This document shows positions 1 through 11,500 of a stretch of DNA of 64,000 nt, in pieces. The notes under the pieces are model-generated. The model searched no databases and was not told the origin of the DNA. It was given only the letters and a program-made list of their open reading frames with translations. Every line of letters begins with the position of its first letter. Within the stretch, counting starts at the first letter, position 1. A program made the translations under genes and the position numbers. Source of the DNA: Euborellia annulipes (taxonomy: Eukaryota > Arthropoda > Insecta > Dermaptera > Anisolabididae); NCBI GenBank assembly GCA_023213315.1, contig JAKCPI010005233.1, forward strand, positions 1 through 64,000, in the 5' to 3' direction.

Positions 1-720
1 TCAAAAGACTTCCCGATGGGCTAGAGGTGTGAAATGTAATACTTAAGAGTCATTTTTGATGACGCCACTATATGGTGGTTTTGATCAAAATAGACCAAAC
101 TAATGTGGTACTTTATTTGAAGCCTCACAAATAAGGCCCTATTAACTATAGTTTTGAATTTTGATATTTACGAGTCATTTTTTTATGATAATGAATAATT
201 TTTCAATTGAACCAAATCAATACAGGCCAAACTAATGTGGAACTTTATCATATTGATGATTTTTGATAAGACTAAAAAGACTAAAAAGCTTAAAATAAAA
301 ATAAAATAAAAAAAAAAAGATTTTAAAAAAATGCTTTTATTTAAATTGAACTAAAAAGAGAGAAATAAGAAAGAAATAATTTAATTGTTCTTGTTAAAAT
401 TTTTTAATATTTATGACTTAAAATAAAAGCGTGGGGCGCGAGCCTCGGAATCACTTCGAAGCGCCCCACGCTTTTATTTTAAGTCAAATATTAAAAAATT
501 TTAACAAGAACAATTAAATTATTTCTTTCTTATTTCTCTCTTTTAGTTCAATTTAAATAAAAGCATTTTTTTAAAAATCTTTTTTTTATTTTATTTTTCA
601 TAATAATTACGTATTATATATTTTGAATAAATATAATTTTGTTGGATTTTTATTTGAAAAATTATTAGAAATTTAAATAACTAATATTGATTAGGATAGA
701 AAAATGAAAAAAAAGATTAC
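1..720 (-). other. Sema2a-like intron (partial), AT-rich
   Basis: This stretch lies downstream of exon F on the gene strand and shows no recognisable semaphorin exon. At 85-130 and 208-250 it holds two related copies of a short segment containing ccaaactaatgtgg. From 299 to 598 it holds a long inverted repeat, listed separately. Confidence 0.75.
299..598. repeat. Long near-perfect inverted repeat with GC-rich tip
   Basis: The arms at 299-439 and 461-598 are complementary over about 140 bp with few mismatches. The outer parts are very AT-rich. The tip is an 11-bp GC-rich stem (gcgtggggcgc / gcgccccacgc) around a 21-nt loop. It ends about 120 bp from exon F. No transposase or clear target duplication was seen; a fold-back element is the likeliest explanation. 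Confidence 0.85.
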
Positions 721-845
721 CTGTTTTGAAATCTCCATTCTACGAATTGGTTCATTTGGCGTAAGATCAAAAACATCCAACAATTTTGAATGCGAATGTC
801 CATCTGTGTCGTACCATTGGACTACTTTATAAATTCGGCCTGTGT
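721..845 (-). CDS. Sema2a: Sema2a-like exon F (last visible exon)
   Basis: This 125-nt exon completes Asn342 (A plus AC) and encodes residues 343-383. It reads TGRIYKVVQWYDTDGHSHSK, LLDVFDLTPNEPIRRMEISK and a final Gln. This is the propeller blade where the chain normally shows YYAGTN.G.IYK followed by VFD.TP.EPIR.MEIS. The acceptor is ttttttcag before ACACAGG and the donor is gtaatcttt after AAACAG (phase 0). It has no start codon of its own and is too short to stand out as an open frame, so it was found by homology and splice phase. The following exon (expected to continue MEIS.. toward the last blade and PSI domain) was not found in 1-720. Confidence 0.95.
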
Positions 846-2481
846 CTGAAAAAAATTTTGACATATCAAAATAAATTAAATATTTTTATATTTTTTATAA
901 TTAATTATATTTTAATAACTAAACTTGCAAATATAATTATTAAAATGCGAACTATGTGTTTTAATATACCTGAACATCAACATTGAAAGAAACTAAGTTA
1001 CAAGCCCATCCCATTGTTAATTTAAACAATGAAATAGTTTTATCATGGATTCTAATATACGAGTAAACTTACTTGTGCCAGCATAATAGACGGTGAATTC
1101 CAGAGCATTGCCGAAAAGCGTTATACGTAGTTTATCCACCACAAGGTGTGTAAAAATAACATCGCGTTTATAAAATACGGGCTTGCCATTTTCATGACCC
1201 ACAGCAGCATCCATTAAAGGATGGGAACGAATGAAGTTGAGTACGGTATCTAAGAAAAAAATAAATTTAATTATTTAAATTACAAATTTAATATAACAAA
1301 TAAAATATTAAGATAATAAATGGATTAACTTTTATAATTGGAGAATTTACCAATTTCAACAAAACCAGTCATATTTCATTAAAATTTATTAAATAATAAG
1401 TTTTATATGAATTAGAGGCTCGGGCCCCTCTGGGCAGCTAGCTACTTATCACGAGTTGTTAGGTAATAAGAATCCCTAATAACTAGGCATTTAAATGATC
1501 TTATAAGGTAAGAGTTTGCATAACTACAAGGCGCTCTCGATAAGTGCTGCCTCTGGTGGCAATTTTGTTAACTACTGTATCTTCAGAGCTTTATAATAGG
1601 ACTAGCTGCGGTAGGGTTGCCTTCGGCAACCCTACCCCGCTAGGCCCTGGCGGGCGGCGTCTCGGGATATGACTAAGAGTTGTCCAGATAAATGTATTTT
1701 AATTAATTATGAAAAAGAGTTTTTATTTTTTATTTTAAATATTTGATTAATATATTTTTCAATTATTTACACCCTAAGGAAGCGTAATTTTAAATTTTAT
1801 TAAAAACGAATGAAAAATAAATTTCAGGGGGGGGCAGGGGGGTGATTGAACTTTCTGAGGTCTAAAATACCATTTTTCAATTATTTACACCCTAAGAAAG
1901 CAACATTTTAAATTTTATTAAAATCGAATAAAAAATAAATTTCAGGGGGGGTCAGGGGGTGATTGAACTTTCTGGGGTCTAAAATACCATTTTTCAATTA
2001 TTTACACCCTAAGAAAGCGTCATTTTAAATTTTATTAAAATCGAATAAAAAATAAATTTTAGGGGTTGTCAGGGGGTGATTGAACTTTCTGGGGTCTAAA
2101 ATACCATTTTTCAATTATTTACACCCTAAGAAAGCGTCATTTTAAATTTTATTAAAATCGAATGAAAAATAAAAAAAATAAAATTTTAGGGGGTTGGGGG
2201 TGGGGGAGCAGAGCGGAAAAAATCTTTTCAAATGTCGAATTGTTAGGGGGAGGAAGAGTTTTTATTTTTCATTTTAAAGATTTGATAAATATATTTTTCA
2301 TAAAGCGAGTTAGATCCTGTTTTCCAATGCTTTGCTATGGGGTAATTGATAACCCCCAAAAAGGGGGGTTCCCTACCCCTAATTCGATATAATGATAGCC
2401 TAAAACCACCCCCGGAAAATTCCCTACCCATTAAAAAAAACTCCATGAAAATCGGTCCAGTAGTTTCGGAGTCTATGCGTT

Positions 2482-2558
<77 letters not shown>

Positions 2559-5500
2559 GATTGTCTTTTATATTATTATTAAAAGAAGGGAAAATGATTC
2601 GATTTCTTAATTCGTTTACTGATAATATTGACATTTTTTTGGCAAAACCTTGCAGTTAGAACCGGAAAAAAGTAGAATTCGAAATTATTAAATTCCTTAA
2701 AATAAACAAACAGTTTGAAAATAATAACCTTATCAAAAATAAATATAGAAAGAGTTTTTAACATTTATTTGAACCTGTACTTATGATATGAATTCTGAAT
2801 TCGTTCCGAACGAAATTACCAAAAAAGAATTTATTTGCATAAATAATAAGTAGTTAAAAAAATAAACTTTTTTTTGGCCCAACCCCCAATCCGGGACTTG
2901 ATGGATTTGAGGTCGAATATTCAAATTTTTACATAATGGATGAACCTATTGATTTCGCTTAATTTTAATAAGGGAGTGGCAAATGGAAGAAACATTGAGC
3001 TTTTTTTTCTTACTGACCTGGCAATGTTTCGGTGTCGTTAACACATTGTCCTGGCCTTGGTTCCGGCACTCTATTGCTAAGAACAGGAAGCCAGGCGCTA
3101 GAAGATGTCGCCTGTTCTTTAAATTTTCCTCTGAATGCCTGCTGGACAGCATCCAGGGTGAAGGAGCAAATAGCTGAACCCATAAGTCCATTCATTGATG
3201 TGGTGAAGACTCCATAAAATCGTTTATCATCGCCCGGAATTTTGTACACGCTCTCTATAGGATTGAAAAAAAATACAAACTGTATAATTAAGGACATAGC
3301 GAAGTCAGGGTGTAAGAAAAGCGGTAAAGTTTTACAACTTGGTTGCCTATTTTTCAAAGTCCCTTCTGATTTGTGGTAAATTGATAAAGTATGTTTCCAA
3401 ATAATTATTTTTATTTTATTGTTTATTAAAATTTTCAAGTATTAATGTTTGAAAATAGTTTTCAATAAATTATACAATCTCAAAGAGATGAAATTAAATT
3501 TCAAAATTAGAGAGGACATTGCACATATATGTCCTTTACAATTGTCCTTAGTTAGAAAATATTTTCAATGTTTCTTAATTACAAGTGCTAAATTTAATTT
3601 TAATTTGTATTTTAAGCACGTAAAATAGAAAGAAAAACTAATTAAAGATATTTTTATAATAGTTGTATGTACAGTGAGTGCCAATGTTAAGTCCCACCCT
3701 TTAAATTTGAAAGTTTTGCGTGTATAGGCAAATGTACAGTACATGCATCTGTGTTGGTTGCATAGCTTGAAAGCTCGAGTTGCTTTCTGGAAAGGTCACT
3801 TACGGATTTCATTATAATAAAATGGGAATTCCCCGGGCTCTGAGCAGTTGAGTCTCGCTTTCAAATACGTCGCCCAATTTTGATTGAGAATATTTTTGCC
3901 TCCGGTGTCTGTTTTGCAAACTCGTGCCACTCTTGAATAAACACTCTTTCCACAGTTGATATATTCGACAGCTGTTTCTCGGAAGAAAAAGAAGACATGT
4001 TCTCCAATATCATAAGAGCCGACGAAATTAGGTTCTGAAACAAAAAAAAAAGACAAAACGTATTAAAAATAAAACACAAAAACTTGAAAATTGTTAAGGA
4101 AATATTTGGGTGCTTTAGGTGGGTGGCTTTATTAAAAATGATGAACGAATCCACTTGCCAGGTTCTGCTTAATATACTGTATGTACAGTGAGGGACAATA
4201 TTAAGTCCCACCCATGCGTTTTGTAATTGTGATTATTTCATTGTTTTTAAAAAAATATATATTTTTTAATGGAAACTTTCATGGTTCAAACCTAGAAAAT
4301 TTCCAATGAAGATTTTCATTTTCTTTTATAAAAAAAACAAATGAAATAATTACAAGTAGAAAAGGCATGGGTGGGACTTAATATTGTCCCTCACTGTACT
4401 TCGACTAAAGTCATGGCAACAATTTTAATCACGATATTTCGGACTATGCATTTTTTTGGGTATTTGGACTATTAAAAAACACTTGTTTACAACTTTATTA
4501 GTGGCCAATATATTTGTAATCTAAAACATTAGTTTTTTTTTTTACAAATAATTCAATGGTTAACCCATTATTATTATTATTATTATTATAAAATGTATAT
4601 AATATAAATCTAAAAAAAAAAAATCTATTTAATATCAAGCTTAAATTTTAGTTATTAATTAAAAAGAAAAAGGTCAAATGAAATGTCAAACGGGGAAAAA
4701 ATAACAGGTGAAAATGAAATAATGACAAAAAGATGTACATGATATATAGATGAAAAAAAAATTCGCTATTCAATAAAAAAAAAAAAAAAATTATTAACTT
4801 GTAATTCCATGTAACCAAAACAACCAAATGAATTTCAAGATACAATCGATTGGTATCGAATAGCTTTAAGAACATCTCCTGAATTTTTTTCCCTCACTCG
4901 TGATTAGTATTCCGAACCACCCTGGCCAAGGACAAATTATATTTTATTTTGTAGAAAAGAAAGTAAAAGATCTGATAGGGTTTGTAGCTTGTGGCATCTC
5001 CTTTGCGGGGAGGCTTTTTCCGCTCCGCTCTTTCTTTCTTTTTTTTTTTAACGTTATTTTCATTTTGTAAATGTTATCACCATCTCATAACGCCCAAGAA
5101 CAAAAATATACGAAATGGAAAATGTAACTCAATAAAAAGAGTCGTTATTTTTGGCTATAATAATCAAGAAAGTATAGTAGACCGGAATGATATTCCTTTG
5201 GGGAAGAATTTTATTTTAAAGAATCATTTTAAAAATTGGATTTTATATATTAAATAGTCTTAATTTTCCTTGCACAAGTGGACGCCTCGACAGAAATAGT
5301 TCATTCAGCATTGGAACTCACTGGCAAGGCTTTGAAAAAGGTATTTCTCACACAGGCAAGATGCCATTTGGGCTGCCTAACTACCGGGCTTTAGTCTCAA
5401 TACTATTGCAATATCATCTACGACTTTTATTATTTTCAAACAAATGTAATGATAGTTGCCTAGTTGACCTAATTTGATTATCTTTCTGGATATATGGATC

Positions 5501-8500
5501 TTCAGTATTATTATACATATATTGTGTATTATTTTAAAATATCTCTGAAGAGTTACAATTTTAATTTCAATTGAAAAAATATTGTCATCATCATGATCCA
5601 CATTTATTTAAATCAAGTGCTCTATAATAGATAAAATAAATTCATTGATCCGTCTTGGCAAAGAGGGAAGAGGGTGTGTCCATTGAAAATTGGGGTATGA
5701 AGACAAAAAGCAAATAATCAATAAAAAGAGACATTTAAAATGAGATTAAAATTTTATAAACAAATGAATTCAACAGTTCGAATGATAAATCGCCCTTTTT
5801 TTTTTGATTAATTATCAAAAGAAGGCCGGAAAAAAGGGTGATAATTATTAAAATCAAATCAAGATTAAGAAACTAATATTTTGTATTAATTAAATTACAT
5901 TTAATAGTCAATTAATGGAGTGGATTAAAATCAGGGTGCAGGTCCCGAAATTTTGTTTTTATTAAGTAAAATCCAAAAGTGTATGTCGGTACACTTTAAT
6001 AACCAACCAAGTATTTTTAATTTGTTGAACCAATAAATGTATAAATATTAGTTAAGCCCAGGGCAGTATCCAAGTGGCAGCGCCCCCCCCCTATTTAGCA
6101 AAAATTGTTGCTAATAGATAGTATATGTACCATCTATTGCAAAAGTATTGAGACTAAAGCCCGGTAGTTAGGCAGCCCAAATGGCACACGCTCACTAATC
6201 TTTTTTTCTGATTAAAACATTGAGATAATTTTTATTTCGATATATCTTGAAATTTAAAAAAATAAGAATAGACATTTGAAAGAGCATCTAAAAAATAGTT
6301 GATTCATGAATTTTAATCAAAATCGTTACAGCCAATTTTGAGAAAATCGAAAAAAAAAACTGAAAAAGTACTTCAGTAAAGTACTAGTACTTTGTGGCCG
6401 GTTTTGTTTAAAAGCTTATTTTCACGTCTCAGTATGGTGCTTAACTTAAATATATTAAAACGGTTATTCTTGTGTCGTTAGGCCTATTGTCTGCTTTGAA
6501 AAAGGTATTTCTCACACAGGCAAGATGCCATTTGGGCTGCCTAACTACCGGGCTTTAGTCTCAATACTTTTGCAATAGATGGTACTCTGTACGCAACTGG
6601 TTAAAATAAAACTTCAAGCTAATTTTAATTTAATAATAATATAAAATAATAATTATTTTCAGACGCCATTATTTGTCATAAAGCATTTTTTGTAAAGGGA
6701 TCTTGTGTCCTATTTGAATCCATTAAAAGCGAAGGTTGAGTGGCTTAAATTCAATAACGAAGACTTTTTAAGTGATGCTCTAATTATCTTAAAACAAAAA
6801 TAACTTATTTGGTTGGCATTTAATCTTTAATCTTGGCCTAGAATACATGGGCCTTGTTTCAAGTCGTAAACCCGAAAAATTGTTGAATTGGATATGAATT
6901 TTTCATCAAAAGAAATGTATATTGTGTTTATGCTGGAGCAGATAAAAAACGCGGAAGGCCCTTCCGCCCCTCTGGGCTTTTTTATCTCTCTACATATATA
7001 TAAATTTATATACAAACATTTCGTGGTCTCACTAAATAACCCCATAGAGATTAATTTCCATTGGTAAATGACAAGTACGTTATTTTTTATTATTTTCCTA
7101 TCAATTCATTTATAAGTATCCGCTTTTTAGATATCCTGAAAAAAATTTTTTGGTTCAACCTGAAATTTGGTTATTTCATAGAGAGAGGGGACAGACATTT
7201 TTTTTATAGCACCTTTATATAAAACTCACCACAACCACTTTGGAGAGAGAATGTTGAGATAAAAAATCTATTAATTTTATGTATAGGGAATATTTAATAA
7301 ACTCCTTTGGATTTTTATGTAATATTCAAAAATATCAAAATGTATGCAATGATTCGGTTGAAAAAATTGACTATTAACAAATTTTTGATTTTTAGAATTA
7401 AATCTACTAAAGAGTTGTATTATAATTGAACAAATTAATTCTGCAAACAATAGTTTAATTATTATTATTTATAAATGTGTAAAAAGTGAATTTAACATTG
7501 GCTCTATGGAAGGAAAAGTAGGAAAATGAATTTGAAAAATCTGAAATACTACATCAGTAGAGAGTGCTTCAAACAATTTTCAAGGCAAAATAAGAATAGA
7601 CATTTGAAAGAGCATCTAAAAAATAGTTGATTTATGAATTTTAATCAAAATAGTTACAGCCAATTTTGAGAAAATCGAAAAAAACTGAAAAAGTACTCTT
7701 TGGCCGGTTTTGTCTAAAAGCTTATTTTCACGCCTCAGTATGGTGCTTAACTTAAATATAAAATTTCAACCTCAGCTCATTTCCTTCCTGCTTAAAAATG
7801 CCCACACAGGCACACAAACACAGACCAATTTGCGGGACCCACTTTGGACTCAGGGGACCTCAAAAAAATGTATTCCATCAAAATTTTGACATGATCGCAA
7901 TACTTTCTCTCTCTATATATTTCATATCATATAGGCCTATAGGGTAAAAGAAAGTTAAATGCCAATGTGTTCTCGACTCCTTTCTTAAGAACTTTTAATG
8001 GACGAGTTACGTGGAAGACCTTGTATTAGTGACTGGTGTGAGATCCCCCCCTCCCCCCCCCCCCTTCTAAAATTTCCCTCTGGGTGGCAGCCAGGTTGGG
8101 AAGAAGGCGAGAAAAGAAATAACCTTTTCCTAGCTAGGTTTTATTATTATGTCGACTTTTCGATTGCATGTTAACAAAGACTTCATGTCCTGACGAAGGT
8201 CCGACCGAAACGTCGTCACAGTTTATTTTTAAGAAAAGCAACAAACCAAGTTTTTTTTTTCTAGCCTTTCTTCTAATCTAATCATACAAAACAACCATTT
8301 AAAATTTTTACCACCTTCTCTCTTTTTTTTTAATAAAAAAATTTTTCTAGATGGTGCTAGATCTCCGAAATACAAGCCCCGGAACTAGTAATCTATTTAC
8401 TTTAAAGAAAGGCATTAATTTCGCTCTGCTACCTTTTAGAAGTTTTATTCATAATTGTCGAAGTTATTAAAAAGAAAGAAACTTTATGAATAACTTTAAA

Positions 8501-11500
8501 AATTTCAAAATCTCAAAATTTTTTCCTTCTATTTGAAATTTTTGTGTACAACTCTTTTTTTAAAACTTTTAATTAGTTAATTTTTATTTAATTAATTTTG
8601 TTTTAATTGGAAATGCAAGATCTCAAAAGAGCTTTGAAAAAAAAAAAAAAAACATTTATCTAATTAAGCTTAATGAATTCAAGCAAAATTTTATTTTTTT
8701 TAACGTCATAAACACCTGGAATGATCACAACTACCTATATTTGCATATTTGGTTTTTAAAACTCTAAAAAATAAATATTTACGTGATAGATTTCATTATT
8801 TTCAAGGTCAAAGAACGTAAATAACAATTCAAATAAGGTAGACCAACGCTTCTCCCTTCTTCAATCATTTGTGTCAGTATCTGACACGGTGTGGTTAGTG
8901 CATAGAATAACTTTCATGGGAGTTTACTGAGGGATTCCTCTTTTAAGAATTTAATAATTATTATCAGGAGAATTTTTAATTATAGACCACATTTTTGTAT
9001 TAAATATTTATTAAATTTGTATATATATTTTTAATAAATATTTAATACAAAAATGTGGTCTATAATTAAAAATTCTCCTAATAATATTTCAAACCACAAA
9101 AGCTTTAATAAACACAATTTAATAATTATATATAATATAATCATGTCGAAAATTCGATGTCGAGGATGTTGATGGAATTGAGGTATGTATGTAGGTAGGT
9201 GTATTGAGGGTCCCTGATTCCAAAAAAGTGGGACTTCAAAATGGTCTATAGGGGTGTGTGTTCAAATCTATTTCGACCCGAAAAATCTGGTAAACAAGTA
9301 CATAAGCTTTGCCTTAAATTACCGAACGTAAGAGAAAGTTGTGTGTTGTGCGACCAGACCCACCAGCAATTATATATAACATATATATGGTACATATATC
9401 ACAATACAATCCAATATTTATTAATTCAAATAGCCGAGAGTCGAACCACGGATACCGATTTGTACTCAACTCAGTATGCCCTAGCACTGAACCACAGCAC
9501 GGCATTCGGTTATTTCAAATCGGTAGATCCGTGGTTCGACTCCTATCTAATTAATGAATATTAAAATTTGTTTTGATATCTCATTAAAGTACCGAGTGCC
9601 ACAGAGATGGAGACGGTCCTATAGATTCTTATTTAATGCTAGGATTATTAATTGATTTTCTTGAACCCTAAGTTTTATTTCAATGTATTTTTTCTCAGGC
9701 CCAGATGTTCTTGGTGGCTGGTTTGAAAAACATTCGGTAAATAAGGTATCCTGTGTTTGCCCACTAACGAGAAAATCCTTCCCTTAATCTTTGGGTAAAT
9801 AAGCTTCTACTGATCCCTTCAAACATTCAATAGAGAAAAAACATTCCAAGGAAGTTTTTTCATTTACAAATTAACTCCCACCCCCCATTTTATATATTTT
9901 ATTAATACCATCAATATCAGATAAATATTTATATTAATTTATAAGATATAGCTCTTAATGGTATAGATATTTTTTTCGGAGCATATAAAAGAGTAAAGCT
10001 TGGATATAAACTTAAACTTAAATTTATTGCATGCTCAAGAAAGCGATTGGATAGTTGGTGGAATAACAGTTAGATTGCCAGCTCTAGCCAGCCATCAGTC
10101 AATAAGTCTAAATATTAATATTTATTTTTCAGATTAAGTTACCAGTAAGCAGTTTTAGCAGTAGAGGTAGACTCAGATTAGATTTATTATCCCCTTTTGA
10201 AAATATAAAAATCAATTTGCTTTTTTTATATAAATTTTAAAGAGAAATTTATATGAAAAATATTTTATTTGAATCGGTCGGGGATCAGTTGCAGGATATT
10301 TCCAAAGCCTAGTGACGCAATGAGAATTTATTTATTCTGTTTTATGGAAAAATAAACCCATTTGATAAAAACCAACTAAATATTCATGGGCGTAGCCAGG
10401 GGGAGGCAGGGGGGGCCGTTGCCCCCCTGGCTGGTCCCAAAATTAAAAAAAAATATATATATATATATTTTTCCCTTTGGAAATTTTTTTTAACACCCCA
10501 ATTCACTACATTAATTTAATTTTTTTTTTATTTAAATAAATAATTAATACTCTATGTATATATTAATTGCAAACCCCCCTCTTTCGCCCTAACGAGGGGT
10601 TGGCCCCCTAACAAGAAGTCTGGCTACGCCCATGTAAATATTATTTTATTATAATTAGGTTTCGCATTTTCAGGTAAAATATATCATTTAAGGCATGAAA
10701 AATAATCTTTTAAATAAATTGAATTTTCATTAGTTTTTACTTTCTCTTACCTATGTATATATGTAATATATATATAGTGAGAAAGTATTGGATTCATGTC
10801 AAAAATTCGATGGCGAGATTTTGATGGATCTTCACGTTTTGAGGTCCCCTGAATCCAAAAAAGTGGTTTTCGCGACATGGTCTGTCTGTGTGTGTGGGTG
10901 GGTGTGTGGGTGTGTGTGTGTTCAATTTTAAGCATGAAGGAATTGAGCTAGGAGGTTGAAATTTTATATTTAAGTTAGGCACCCTCCTAGGGCGTGAAAA
11001 TAAGCTTTTAATCAAAATCGGCCAAAGAGTACTAGTACTTTACTGATGTACTTTTTAAGTTTTTTTCGATTTTCTCAAAATTCGCTCTAACGATTTTGAT
11101 TAAAATTCAAAAATCAATTATTTTTTAAATACTCTTTAAAATGTATATTCTCGTTTTGCCCTCAAAATTGTTTGAAGCACACTTTACTCTTGTACTTTAT
11201 AGAAATGATAGGAGAAATGGTTGCCATGGTAATAAAATATAAATATTTTTCGGATTATAAATTTTATATCTTGAATTCTAATATATTGGCGGAAACTAAA
11301 TATATGTCGACACGAAAAATCTGGTGTGACAAGCACAGAACACAACTTTCGATTACCGAAGGTAAGAGAAAGTTGTGTGCTGTGCGACAGTCACACCAGA
11401 TTTTTTATTTCTAAGTGACCACGAATGGAAAATTTTAAGTAGAAATATTCATTTTTAATATAAAGTTTGTTTTTTTTTTTAAATATATTTGCACAAAAAA

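Larger units (their letters stand above)
1250..3017 (-). other. Sema2a-like intron with repeats
   Basis: This 1768-bp intron lies between exons D and E. It contains a GC-rich segment with a strong hairpin (1400-1680), a 117-bp tandem array (1755-2190), and an element end that leads into a CAGA microsatellite (2230-2559). The remaining 2560-3017 is AT-rich with nothing recognised. Confidence 0.8.

Noticed and set aside
2162..2582. Open frames over the CAGA tract and G-rich repeats
   Set aside because: Low-complexity translation of microsatellite and tandem repeats.
11172..11414. Open frame repeated at 38921-39148(-) and 62958-63164(-)
   Set aside because: All three lie in copies of the non-coding terminal-hairpin repeat and decay differently in each.
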